A stretch of 60,000 nucleotides of DNA from Cryptomeria japonica (Eukaryota > Streptophyta > Pinopsida > Cupressales > Cupressaceae). Positions 10,381 to 21,226 of the stretch are shown piece by piece. The translations under genes were made by a program, and so were the position numbers. The notes below the pieces were generated by a model. The model worked only from the letters and a program-made list of their open reading frames with translations, made no database searches and had not been told where the DNA came from. Position 1 is the first letter of the stretch, and each line of letters starts with the position of its first letter. The stretch is taken from NCBI RefSeq assembly GCF_030272615.1, contig NC_081413.1, positions 16,256,285 through 16,316,284 on the forward strand, given 5' to 3'.

Positions 10381-10609
10381 AATTAAATAAATATTTTATT
10401 TATTTAATTATTTAAGCCTAATTCTTCTATTAATTAAATACATCTTTATTTATTTAATTAATTCATTTATCCTCGTCTAGCCTTATTTCTCATTTAAATA
10501 AATACCTTTATTTATTTAAATTCCCCTTTTCCTAAATTAAATAAATAATATTTATTGAATTGATCCCACTTCTTCTATTAATTAAATAAATCTTTATTTA
10601 TTTAATTAA
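10381..10609. repeat. Ladder of five AT palindromes in the G1 LTR
   Basis: Each unit is an inverted repeat of 12-14 bp arms related to AATTAAATAAAT / ATTTATTTAATT with a 4-6 bp loop, about 40-60 bp apart. Unit 3 (10492-10520) and unit 5 (arms 10578-10591 and 10596-10609) are perfect. G2 has the corresponding series at about 55070-55292. Confidence 0.85.
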
Positions 10610-10773
10610 TTCATTGGCCTTTTCTACCCATGACACATGTCATTCATCTCTTAATTCCTGCACTACCTACCCTCTCATTATTTTCTTATTTCCTCTACCT
10701 ACCCTTTATTCCTAGCTGACCATTTATCTTTTACACCTCTTAATCTTATCCCTCCATTTCATACAATGTCTTC

Positions 10774-10780
10774 TATATAA
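10774..10780 (+). promoter_or_regulatory. TATA box of G1 LTR
   Basis: TATATAA in the context TCTTCTATATAAGGAGATGCTTCC, conserved in the G2 LTR at 55457-55463. It lies about 420 bp into the LTR and probably drives the element's genomic RNA. Confidence 0.6.
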
Positions 10781-11151
10781 GGAGATGCTTCCTTCATTAT
10801 CAATCCTCCTATTCTATTCAATCGGCTAATCAATCCTTCAAGTATTCTAGCTTTCAAACTTTCATATGCGATCTATAGCTATCAACCACATTTCCATTCT
10901 TTGTTGAGCTCTTGTGCACACATAAAATCTGAGAGCAAATATATCAAGCAAGACCAATGAAGATAGGAAGAATGGAGATCCAAACCCTATTGGACATGTG
11001 ATGGTATAATCTTTGTGATTTCATTTTATTTACTTTGTCTTAGGTAATCTTCATATGTTATGATGGATCTTTGTTGTTGTTAGGCTAGGGTTTTGTGGTT
11101 AAATCTATTCAGTCTTTCAATATTGTTATTCCACTTTCACCATAAACATTT

Positions 11152-11169
11152 TGGCATGCCTAGTGGGAC
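11152..11169 (+). other. Primer-binding site of G1
   Basis: TGGCATGCCTAGTGGGAC begins three bases after the LTR end. G2 has TGGCACGCCCAGTGGGAC and gypsy C TGGCACGCCCGGTGGGAC at the same place, so the three share a primer tRNA. I cannot name the tRNA with confidence. The differences look like C-to-T decay. Confidence 0.8.
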
Positions 11170-11389
11170 ATGAATTTTTGTTAGATCTATGTTTTTTGCT
11201 GATTTTTCATACCTATATTCCGGTTTTGTAAAACAATTTGGAGAATAACCTTGTGCAACTAGAGTTTTGGACAGAAAATTAAGATCTTGAAGAGATTTGA
11301 TCCGATTTCACAAACGCATACAAATTTTTCCACCAAATTTTGTTGGCAGGTTGAAGACAGTATCAAGAGCTCTTAATCCAAAATTCAAA

Positions 11390-12300
11390 ATTTTTGGAGC
11401 ACATTTTCATTTTCTGAGAATATTTTATGAATTTTCATAAAAAAAGTAATTTGGAGAGAAAATGAGCAAATTTTTTGGATTTTCTTATATTTTTGGAAAT
11501 CTCTCTAATTTATACACAGGCTCTGTTCCTTGTGATTTTAATCTTGATATAAATTATTTCCTCAAAAATTGGATCTTTAAAAATTAGGGTTTTTCATTAT
11601 TTTGATCGGATCTCGCAAACAGCTTTGAATTTTGACATCCAATTTTGTTTACAGGTCAAAACAGTATCAAAAATGCTCAGTAAAAAAATCAATTTTTTTG
11701 GATCATATTTGAATTCAGCTACATCACAGGGGGTTCCCTTCCCAATACTCCGCCTCACACTCTGATTGCTATCCGCCTCACACCTTGATTGCTATGCGGT
11801 GAGGCTCCTCGGCCGCCTCGGAACTATCTCTGTATCGGACACATTGCGGGATAAGGGGTTTGCACTGGTAGTCGCCCCAAGTGCGCTCGTTATGAATTTT
11901 TTATGCATTTTCATAAAAACTTAATTTTGAGATAAAATTAACGATTTTTTTGGATTTTATTACATTTTTGGAAATCTCTCATAATTATACACAGGATTTG
12001 ATCTTTGTGATTTTAATTTTGATGCAAAATAATTCCTAAACAATTGGATTGTTAAAAATTAGGGTTTTGCATTATTTTGCTCATATCTCACAAACTACTT
12101 GGAAATTTTGTAGGAATTTTTTTATGCAGGTTTGGAATGCTAGCAGGAGTTTCCAGTAAAAAATTCATATTTTTTGGATCATTTTTTGCATTTCTATGAT
12201 TTTTTATGATGTTTCATAAAAAATAAATTTTTGGAGCAAATTAGAAAATTTTTGGATTTTCTTACATTTCTGGAAATGCAAAATAACTCATGGAAAATCA
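11390..12300 (+). repeat. Degenerate ~290-bp tandem repeats in the G1 leader
   Basis: Two long units (about 11390-11710 and 11893-12175) and a partial third (about 12176-12300) share phrases such as TTTGGATCAT, TTTCATAAAAA, TTTTGGAAATCTCTC and AAAAATTAGGGTTTT in the same order. The G2 leader lacks this block. The first and second units are separated by a GC-rich insert. Confidence 0.7.
11716..11892. other. 177-bp GC-rich insert flanked by TGAATT
   Basis: It interrupts the AT-rich leader repeats exactly where one unit would pass into the next. TGAATT lies on both sides (11710-11715 and 11893-11898), like a target duplication. Inside, CCGCCTCACA-cttGATTGCTAT occurs twice in tandem. It has no open frame of interest, no poly-A and no terminal inverted repeats that I can see. 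Origin unknown. Confidence 0.5.
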
Positions 12301-12479
12301 GATCTTTGAATCTATCAAAAAAACGTCATGTTGAAAAGCCCCTATTTCACAAAGTCTTTTGGATCTTAAATTTACCTAACTTGTGTGCTTGCAAGAGGGG
12401 TATTATTGCAAAACTACTAACAAGTCTTTATTATAGAATTTTTGGCAAGGGTTTTTTATCTTTATTGTGTGCCTTATTT

Positions 12480-13140
12480 TCATAGATTACCAAACACTTC
12501 AAATGGTGCACTAAAATTGAACCAGTGTCTTTTGTGTCTTGAGTAATAGGCTCTTTTTGTTTAATCTCTAGAGGGTCTGTCTCCCCGTGTGGTCATTAGG
12601 ACTGGTAGTGAGGAGAGAACGACCCAAGTGGTAGTGAGGAAAACCCACCTCTTCCGAACCACTATAAATAACTGTATCCATAGTGAAATCCATGGGTAAC
12701 GTGTGTTGATTAGTTCATACCGACACTATGTATCCCCATAAACCCGTTTGATCAAATTTATTTGATTAGTTGTAGGGCGTAACCCCTACCGACTGCGAGC
12801 CTTATGTATTTACAAAGCTGAAAGTGCCGCATATATGGTCACATGAGCGGATTCCCTTACTAGCACCTTTTTGTTTTAGAAAGTCAAAATCCTTCTAGTT
12901 GTTGGGGTAGGAGGTCGGACCTCTGGAGCGGTCCACACACATATGGTTCTTAGTAGAGATACAAAGTTCGCCATGGGGAGTTTTCGTGGGGACCGATGCT
13001 TGGCTACCCGAGAGAAGTGAGTGTCGAGGGTGGAGCCAGTGGGGTCAAGCATCTAAGTATCTACTTTGAATAGTGTAGCCTCAGGGGAAACCCCATGTGG
13101 GATCAACAACTATTGTCCTGGCCAACCTTAGGATTTGTGT
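12480..13140 (+). other. Leader block conserved between G1 and G2
   Basis: This stretch aligns with 56460-57130 of G2 over its whole length (for example AGTGAGGAGAGAA, CCATGGGTAACGTGTG and TAGGGCGTAACCCCTACC). It is non-coding in both, yet better kept than the neighbouring leader, which suggests an RNA function such as packaging or primer placement in the ancestral element. Confidence 0.65.
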
Positions 13141-13383
13141 TTGTCTTCATTTGAACATTCATTTATTAAAACATTGTGTCTTTTGTGTCTTCAAGTGTAT
13201 GCAAAACATTTTTACATCAAACAACACACTTTTCTTTGAGTCATTTTGAGTCCAAACACTTTCAAACACTGAGTCCTTATCAACATTGTATCCTCTTGTC
13301 ACGGAAAAATAGTCAAAAATTCAGATTTGGTCACAACAAATAACTTTACAAAATTGGAAAAATTGCACTCAGTTTCTGGAAAC

Positions 13384-13564
13384 GCGTCTGTGCAATGTTA
13401 AAGAGCATTTGTGTCATTTAGCCACATCTGTGAAGGGCAGAAACACGTTTGTGTTATTACAAGAAACATTACATTCACAAAATCTCATAAACACGTTTGT
13501 GCAGTTTTCAATGGTGTCTATTTCATTTAAACGTGTTTGTGAACTATACAGGCACGTCTGTGTT
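13384..13564 (+). repeat. Dispersed CACGTCTGTG-type motif array, G1 leader
   Basis: About seven copies of (C/G)(A/G)CGT(C/T)TGTG and near variants occur in 180 bp at irregular spacing, for example near 13384, 13422, 13444, 13491, 13529 and 13551. The corresponding part of G2 (57415-57600) has about eight, and G2 has a further set at 55915-56140. Confidence 0.7.
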
Positions 13565-14013
13565 CAGAATTGGAAAAACTTGCAGTCTGGCAAAAACAAG
13601 ATCAGTCAATTTCAGAATTTTTGAGCTTCCTAAGTTATTTCTATAGATTTTCATCTAGCATTCAACCTACCTTTGGGTCTCACAAAGTCCATCATTGCTT
13701 TACACCTTACATTATAGTCACATTTGTCTAAACTTGAGTCAAAAGGTCACTTGCTTGTCCTCATCTTACTTTGTCAACACACTACATACAACAACATTTT
13801 TCTAAGTGGTCCCTCATCAAGGTCAACTTACCTCATCAAGAGAAACTATCATCTCTTTAGAAGCCAAACCTACTCTAATACATACATACTTGGTCTTACA
13901 CTTTGGACATTGCAAGTAAACCTCAGATTCATTTACATTCTACCCAACTCTTGGTCTTCCATACTCTTTTTCATTTTCATCTAGTCTCCCACATCTTGGT
14001 CAATACCTAGTTC

Positions 14014-16145
14014 ATGGTTGAAAATTTTTCCCAAAAATCTAGGAGAGAAGCTAAAGAGGCTCAAGAGTCCGCAAACATGAGTGCCTATGAGTTTGCCAAT
14101 GATGTCTTTTTCAATTCTGATCATAACACATTACCTGACATGGATGCCTATAGAAACATTCCAAATGTTGAGAACATGGACACTACAAACAATAATGATA
14201 CACATAATGACAATATGGAAAACTTTTCCATACATTCAACAGAAGTGGAAGACTCCATCATGGATCCCCATTTTAATAGATTGGTTGAGGAAATAATGAG
14301 GAGAGATAGACAATTTTTTCTACAAGTAATGGCGCAAAGTGGAGCCAAGATTCCTCATGATTTTGGCATGTCTCAAATAATGGAACATCAACCTTTGCAA
14401 GAACCTCAACTCAACATAGATCAAAGGAGGCCTAATAGTGGAGGCAATAGAGGACCACATTTTGTGTTTGAATCACCATCATCTTTATTTCAAAAACCTG
14501 AGGTCCCACATACACATGGTCAAGCTTATGATACTCACCTTCGCAGACTATTATGGAAGTCTTATGTAGAAAAATATACTAAATCACATATCAATGCTAA
14601 GGACCAACCACCAAAGCAATTGGATATCTAAAGGCATGTTAAAAATTTGGACACAAGGAAACCCCATGTCAAATTTGGGGGTAACACAGTAGAACAAACT
14701 CATGACATGCCTGTAGAGTATGGTATACATGGACAAAACAAATATTCCATTCCTCATCATGACTCTATACCAAGTGGTCCATATACGCGGCATCACTATA
14801 GACCTCCTCCATATGAACATGTGTATGATCAATACCATCCATATATGCAACATGCTCCTCTTCCACCCGGTGCCTCAGGTATGGGATATGGTCCAAGAAG
14901 TCGGTCTCCACCTAAGAACAATTTGGAGCAGCAAATTAAGGACTTACAAAAGAAAATGGAGGACATAAATACACCAAAGCCAGCTTACACAATGAGAGAC
15001 ATATGTCCCTATCCATTTGACAAAAGCATTCCAATGCCTCCTTTTCTTACACATTTTGTAACACCAAAGTTTGATAAGTACAGAAGCAAGGGAGACCCTA
15101 AGGCACATATAAGACAATTCTTCACAGCTTGCATCGAGGTAGCATCAAAAGAAACATACTTGATGAGACTGTTCTCACAAAGCTTAAGTGATCAAGTTAT
15201 GGAATGGTTCTCCCAACTTCCACCTGGAATTAAGTCATGGGGTGATCTAGCAGAAGCTTTTATCCAACATTTCTCATACAACATAAAGACAGACATATCA
15301 GTCACCACTTTGTGCAACACCAAGCAAAAGGATGGGGAGTCATTTTCATCATCCCTACAAATATGGAGGAATTTAGCCAGCATATGCTCTTGTGAAATTC
15401 CACAAAAACAAATGGTAGAGATGTTCACACAGAATGTCCATAGAGAAATTGGTTATGACTTGAGAAAAGCTTGTTTGTCCACTTTCAAGGATGTCATTGA
15501 AAAAGGCTTAGCAATAGAGAAGGTCTTAATTGAACAATGAGTCATTAAGATATTCAAAGAAAACAAAGAGGAGTTTAAAGGAAAAGACAGGCCATGATTT
15601 TGGAACAAGAACAAGAACACAGTAAATGATGGTGTTGTCGATGCTAACATAGTAAGACCCAAAATTATTCTTTCTGGATCAAGTTCTACAAACAATCAAG
15701 TGAATACTCAAACAACTTCAAAACCACGAAGGAAATACATCCCATTGGGAGAACCACTTGAATCAGCTTTCAAGAAGCTAGTGGCAAACAAGATAATAAC
15801 AATTCCAGACAATCCTCCATATGAGCCAAAGGTCAAATCGAATTGGTGGAATGACGATGAGTATTACGAATATCACAAGAGCAAGGGACATAAAACAAGA
15901 AATTGTCATCGCTTGAAGAACATCATACAGGATCTTATTGACAGAGGTGACATTAATATTGAAGGATATTCATCCAATCAAGAACATGAGATGTTTAAGG
16001 AACCATTCACTAAACATGACAAGGGAAAATCCAAAGCCACATATGAGAAAGCCAACTATATAAAAGCATCCTATAACTATGATTCATTTGTCAATCATAT
16101 TTTGATGGACAATTATGTCTCTACCATTATCATAAAGGACAAAGC
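14014..16145 (+). pseudogene. G1 gag (capsid plus knuckle-like region), broken
   Basis: One frame from ATG 14014 runs through a charged N-terminal part, a Retrotrans_gag core (MEWFSQLPPGIKSW then EAFIQHFS near 15200-15280) and a CHxxH/C-type patch (YYEYHKSKGHKTRNCHRL near 15865-15915). In-frame stops lie at 14629 (TAA where G2 has CAA), 15538 (TGA where G2 has GGA) and about 15595 (TGA where G2 has ATA). Beyond about 16145 the homologous reading moves to another frame, so a small indel separates gag from protease. Gag proteins form the cytoplasmic virus-like particle that encloses element RNA. Confidence 0.85.
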
Positions 16146-16945
16146 GCCTGAAAATTCTTGCCCAAAGACCCAAAATTGTCCTAAAAGGCATTGGACCTTC
16201 TTATGAATCTACCTCTGAATGTAATGTTACAACTCGTCGAGGAAAGGTCACTTTGCAAGGTGCTCCAACTAAAAACATCGCTTCCTCATCAACCAAACCT
16301 GAGTACGATCTGGTAGAACAATTAGGAAAGACACCTGCGCTTATCTCCATCCTTGAACTCTTACGCATATCCCCCACACATAAGGCCATTCTTGACAAAA
16401 CTTTGAGAGACACTATTGTCCCCACTGATCTGAATGTGGACTATTTTCAAGCCATGGTGGGATACCTTTCCATTCCACACTCCCTTACATTCACTGAAGC
16501 TAACGATGATGCCTCCATAAGCCAACCACATAATGCACCTTTACACATTGAAGCCTTCCTACACAAACATCGAATAAAATGAGTCCTAATATATGGAGGA
16601 GTTGGTCTCAATATATGTACATTGAATACTCTGAAGAAATTGGGATATTCTGAAAAAGTTGTGAATGCTACAAACAAAATCACCATTAAGGCATATGATG
16701 ACAAAGAGCACTCATCCAAGGGCACAGTCACTTTACCTCTCAAATTTGGGCCAGTTACAAAGGATGTGGTTTGTCAAGTCCTAGACCTGGATCTCACGTA
16801 TACCATATTGCTAGGACATTCATGGATTCATGAGATGAGTGCAGTACCATTTACATATCATCGATGTATCAAGTTTCCACACAATGGAATTGAAGTGACC
16901 ATCAAAGGTGACCCAAACCCATTCATATATTGCAACAATCTATGA
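16146..16945 (+). pseudogene. G1 aspartic protease region, catalytic Asp lost
   Basis: This reading frame contains KGIGPSYES..NVTTRRGKVTL, typical of the segment before protease in Tat elements, then the retropepsin core. The active-site block reads VLIYGGVGLNICTL, where the family has Asp before Gly-Gly; the codon at 16592-16594 is TAT instead of GAT. Four codons earlier a TGA stop lies at 16580-16582. The C-terminal ILLGHSWIHEM block is intact. The protease normally matures Gag-Pol and could not work here. Confidence 0.8.
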
Positions 16946-17880
16946 CCTAGATCATAAATAACAATCCCAGTCAATCAAGAAGCTATTCCTTCATCAGCAT
17001 ATGTGGATCCAAAATCATTGAAAGCTTCTACATCCAAACAAATAGATCTAAAAAAAAATTCAAGGTTAAAGACATGAGATGTGGTGAATATATCTTTCAT
17101 GTTGATCAACTCCCATTATCTCCTAAGGTATTTAGTCGACAAGAATAACCTATAAACAATTTGCAATTCCAAGGAACTGGGTATGAACCACCTAGTGTTG
17201 TGGCTACTAAGTCTGAATGCAAATCTCCTCTAGTGGTGCAAGCAACTCCTTATATCAATAATCCTAAGAGTGGTTCCAACAAAGAATCTACTGAGCATAT
17301 CGCCAACCCTCTTGAGAACTCATATAGCCTTACCATTTCATCCACTCATTCCATTTCTACTCCACTCCTAGACTTGGATCAACAAGAATTACAAAATCCC
17401 TTACTCATTGGGGATGAAAAATCAAGCTATGAATAGAAAAATCTAGAAGTCAAAAATAAAGAGAATTCCTTCAGTCCACATCAAAATCAAAAGCTATTGG
17501 ACTCTACAAAAATCAAAGTCAAGGATAAAAATCCTATGAAAGAAAAAGAGCAAGAGTTGATCTCCCCTAATATCAAAATAACTGGGGGCAAAAGCTCTAC
17601 AATTTTAACTCAAAAAGCATACTTGTTGATCCCAAGTCTCCATCATGCCATCCTACTTTCACTAATTTTCGCAATCATAAGCCTTCATCACTCATCCACT
17701 TGTTCCACACATCCTTTCCCTTCTGGTCATACATCATGGACCTTTAATGGAGCTTCCTTGAGGGACTTTGTTGTCAAGGATGCCCAATCTTCTTTAGGTG
17801 ACACACATATGGGACTATGTAGTCCACACACTAGTAATTCTATCTCAGTTCCTTTATCAAGGAAGACAGTCACTCGAGCT
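16946..17880 (+). other. Collapsed pol region of G1: no RT, RNase H or integrase core
   Basis: Between the protease end and the integrase C-terminus there is under 1 kb, where an intact element needs about 3 kb for RT, RNase H and integrase catalytic core. Two open stretches (17161-17436 and 17497 onward) are Ser/Pro-rich and show none of the YxDD, DDE or HHCC motifs. They look like protease-RT linker and an unknown spacer joined by deletion. Confidence 0.7.
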
Positions 17881-18111
17881 ACACATAATTCAGTCAAGGA
17901 ACAATGCAGTTACAATCATAAGGTAAAGCCTCACACATTTGAGGTAGGTGACTTAGTTCTCAAAGAAAATCCTAAAAAATTAGCAAGACAGAGAGAAGAA
18001 GGACAAGTTCAAACCAAATTGGCTTGGTCCTTACATCATCACAGTGGCCCAGATGGCAAACCTTTAGAAGATCCAATAAACAATATGCACCTTCGCAGGT
18101 TTTACACATAG
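17881..18111 (+). pseudogene. Integrase C-terminal tail of G1
   Basis: The frame ending at 18111 contains KVKPHTFEVGDLVLKE and finishes with PINNMHLRRFYT and a stop. This is the usual end of the Tat/Ogre-type polyprotein, equivalent to the SH3-like chromatin/DNA-binding tail of integrase. The middle (LAWSLHHHSGPDG) is degenerate. It shows that the 3' boundary of pol is kept while the catalytic domains are gone. Confidence 0.75.
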
Positions 18112-19645
18112 CTCTTCAGCATATCCTAATTCAAAAATATAAAAAAATCAAAGCAATTCAAAAATTAAATTAAAAAAAAAAAATTTAAAAAAAAAAATCG
18201 AAAAAAAGTAAAGAGAAATAAATCTGTCTAACAGTGAAAACCACTTCGGTGGTGCCCTAGGCAAGTACCATGGTGAAAAACGGGTCACCGATGCCATGTG
18301 TAGAGACATTGCTCCTCCCTCCTTCAGGATTTGATCTCATCCTTCACTTTGCACACACTCATAGCCTATCCATCCATAATAAACTTACCCATTCCTATCA
18401 TGGCTTGTTATTGATCTACCTAAGATTGTTTTGCCATTCTTAATACTCCCTCACACTCACAACCTTTCCATCCATAATAAATCAACTCTTATCTGTGGCT
18501 AAGGCAAATCCTAAGTCTAGTGATGGGTGTGGAACTAAGAGCATCACACGTTCTAAGGAGTACAGTTTCTTCCATCTTTCTTCAGTCTATCCGTGCACAA
18601 TCCACAATAAAGCAACACTTGCATCACAAATCCACAATAAAGTTTCAACTTCTTCGCAATAAAGTATTAGTTTCATGGATTCAGTCAGTTTTAGATGAGA
18701 CACAAGCAGCAATGGGCTTCAACAAAACAAATCTTTCAACAGACTTAGACAATATTATGGTTCGGTGCTATCTATCCTTTTGTGAACGAAAACATTGTGA
18801 CCACAATCAATAGACTTATACAAGTGACAAGAGACACTAATTTTGAGGACTACGGTGGATGTTGGTGTCGATTCTTGGCTTTCTTTTGATTTTATCTTTT
18901 GGTGACCTGTCTTTTATCTTTTCTGGGATGTCTCTAACTAGAGATTTTATCTCCAGGATGTCTTTGACTAGAAAGGTGAGGATGGGGTATCATCTCCTAT
19001 TTTTCTTTATTGTTTGTGGATCGTCCCTTAGTAATGCTATGACTTGTCCAAGGATATGAGGACACTGAAAGTCTAGTGTGAACTGGGGCATTCCTTGTTT
19101 ATAACTGTCTGATCTTCATGAAAACAGGTACAATGACTTTTCGAGTCGAACATATGCCTCGATTGTCATAACCTATTTTCCATAATAAAGCTCAATGATG
19201 ATAACGCACAAGAATCTCTTTCACTTCCATATCTTTTATCTCCCATCCCCCTTTCTTGATTGACCTCCATCATCCTTCTTGAGTCGATGTAGCCTACTAT
19301 CGCATGACTGAGTATAATGAGACGCCAAAAAAAAAAAAATGCATCTCATGTAGTTTGCACCTGCACTACCACATGTTAGCATTTCATACATACATATAGA
19401 AATCACAATCGCATCGCATCCTACACACAACACATGTTAGCACATTTTACATTCTTATCATATTCATCTGCATTTCATATATTCACATTTGCATTTACAT
19501 AGCATATTAAAAACATAAAAGAACAAAAATATTACATTTCATCATGTACATATTTGCATCCATATCATAAGCATCACATAGATACGCATCATATAGAAAC
19601 ATCACATAGGTACACATGCATATAGCTACCGCAAGGATGAATAAT

Positions 19646-19647
<2 letters not shown>
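18112..19647 (+). other. G1 region between pol and antisense PMD
   Basis: Non-coding. It begins with A-rich sequence (18140-18210), followed by a segment with ACCACTTCGGTGGTGCCCTAGG, a phrase style common just after pol in Tat elements. No domain was found in its short open frames. Confidence 0.5.

Positions 19648-19679
<32 letters not shown>
19648..19679. repeat. (TA)16 microsatellite
   Basis: Uninterrupted TA run at the C-terminal side of the antisense PMD remnant. Confidence 0.97.
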
Positions 19680-19680
<1 letters not shown>

Positions 19681-19699
19681 CCAAAGGTGTCTACATCAT

Positions 19700-20583
19700 C
19701 ATACAAAATGGTATAAAACTGATACATAGGGAGCCTTATAAGACTGTGATGAACTCCCTCCTTCAGAACTGGCTGGCCTCGATGGATTCTAAGCCCTGGA
19801 AGGACCCACTCTAGGATCATCTCTCCTGCCCCCTCTATCTGGTGGTGGTGGAGGACCCATGACCCCACCACTAGACTCCTGTCTCCTAACTCTCCCTCCA
19901 GTGGTTGTCGTAGTCCGTGATGGTCTCTGGAAGCTCCTAGCCTACCGATCTGGTGGTACCACTCCATAATACAAGTCTCACCAGTAGGCTATCTCCTCCC
20001 CAGCCCATAGAACATAGGCGTATTTGGCCCATGTGTCCTTTGTTGCCTGCCTCCCTGCCCTCAATTTGTCTCAGCCTCTGTATAGCGCTAAATAGCCTGA
20101 TCCCTCTCCCACTCAGTGTCCCTCAACTATCTCCTGAGTCTAGTTGTATCCCTCTCCAGATCGTAGATCTAATCTGTCTATCCCTGGCAGATCTCCCTCA
20201 AGGATAGTAGTTCATCCTCCTCCTCTCAGCCTCTATATAGCTGCTCCTGTCCTTGTCCCTGTCCATGTCCCTGTACATGTCTCCATCTCGATCATAAGGA
20301 ACCAACTCCCCATCAATCAGTATCCACAGTATCATGTATACTTCCTCTAAGGTGACTATCATCTCACCCTTCGGCAAATGAAACATACATGTCTCCGAGT
20401 GCCATCTCTCAACTAATGCAGTCAATAATCCCATTTTCGCCTGAAACTCAGGCACATACATAATATATCGCAAGCCCATAGCCTCCACTGATGTTGTATC
20501 CTCGAATGTCAGCTCTTCTTGCAAACTCTAAGTCGAAGGGAATCTCTCCCGTGACTCCAACATCGGTAGGTCCTCCTGCAGTC
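19700..20583 (-). pseudogene. G1 antisense PMD gene, centrally deleted and broken
   Basis: The start side (20200-20583) aligns with the G0 PMD protein: EDLPMLESRERFP against EDLRVLQLRERHP, and LVERWHSETCMFHLPKGEMIVTLEEV against the G0 counterpart. A run of Asp/Arg/Met/Tyr codons (20245-20290) then replaces the middle of the domain. Toward 19700 other frames give C-terminal phrases (TKDTWAKYAYVLWAGEE, RSFQRPSRTTTTTGG). Stops and frameshifts are present, and about 200 residues of the PMD core seem missing. It lies antisense to gag-pol just before the 3' LTR remnant, as in G0. Confidence 0.7.
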
Positions 20584-20644
20584 AAGAAAATCAACTGTGT
20601 TAATCCTAGTAGTACTCCTTGTTCATCACAAAGGGTTACTTTTA

Positions 20645-20706
20645 TCCTATCTTTTAGGGCATCTATTCAATCTTTCAATATTATTATTTCACTTTCATCA
20701 TAAACA
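20645..20706 (+). repeat. 3' LTR remnant of G1
   Basis: The last ~50 bp match the end of the 5' LTR: ATCTATTCaATCTTTCAATATT...CACTTTCAtCATAAACA, with about six differences. The rest of the 3' LTR, its polypurine tract and the upstream part of the PMD gene are deleted. ATTTC follows, against ATTTT before the 5' LTR. Confidence 0.75.
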
Positions 20707-20711
20707 ATTTC

Positions 20712-21226
20712 CAAGAATAGTTTTATGTGTGGATAGTCTTAGTTGTGTAAGACAAGTTTCCTTTCTCATGTGCCATCTAAGGAAACTTCCAGTTTGCATG
20801 TCATGTAAAGATTTAGTTCCTTTCCTGAGTCATATAAGGATTGTTTCTCTTAGGATGTGTTGTGTGAGGAAAGTTTCACTTATCTTGCATAGTTCATGTT
20901 TTCATCAAGAAGGCTATATATGTAAGATCGTTGTAACAACTAGTATGAGATTCTTCTAAGATTCGAAGATTCGTGAAGTGATTTCTCGAAGGAAAGTTTG
21001 CTCTTGAAGCTGAATAGAAGATTCAACATTTGCAGGTTTTTCCTCGCATTGGGGTTTCCTGGGTATATCTATGTTGTCTGTGTTTATGTGTTTGGTTTCT
21101 TTTGAATTTGCTTCCGCTATTCATTTAGTTAAATAATCCAGAGTATTAATTGTTACAAATCATATAGTTTATTTTTTGTGATATTTGTTGAGCAATTAAT
21201 CGGTTGTTGGGTTATAGAAATTAACA
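20712..21226 (+). repeat. Candidate right part of the copia-like solo LTR
   Basis: It contains CTATATATGTAAG (about 20909), followed at about 21035 by CAGGTTTTTCCTCGCATTGG and GGGTTTCCTGGGT, a U5 theme seen in many plant copia LTRs and similar in style to copia A here. The end TTAACA at 21226 is a guess. No primer-binding site follows, so a solo LTR is more likely than a full element. Confidence 0.35.

Larger units (their letters stand above)
10355..11148 (+). repeat. 5' LTR of G1 (794 bp)
   Basis: Starts TGTAGACACC and ends CACCATAAACA, followed two bases later by the primer-binding site. The same structure recurs at 55044-55802 (G2). The first 250 bp hold five AT-rich palindromes (near 10381, 10430, 10492, 10534 and 10578), and a TATATAA box lies at 10774-10780. 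Confidence 0.9.
10355..20706 (+). mobile_element. G1: degraded Tat-like Ty3/gypsy element, RT/RNase H/integrase core missing
   Basis: In order: 5' LTR, primer-binding site, 2.8-kb leader, gag, protease, a collapsed pol ending in an integrase C-terminus, 3' untranslated region, antisense PMD gene and a short 3' LTR remnant, with near-identical 5-bp flanks. The gag part is closely related to that of G2 (58088-60000). The missing RT-RNase H-integrase core makes it non-autonomous. It may be a one-off deletion or a deletion-derivative family. Confidence 0.8.

Noticed and set aside
11716-11892. rRNA or tRNA fragment in the GC-rich insert
   Set aside because: No cloverleaf, A/B box pair or recognisable rRNA phrase could be found.
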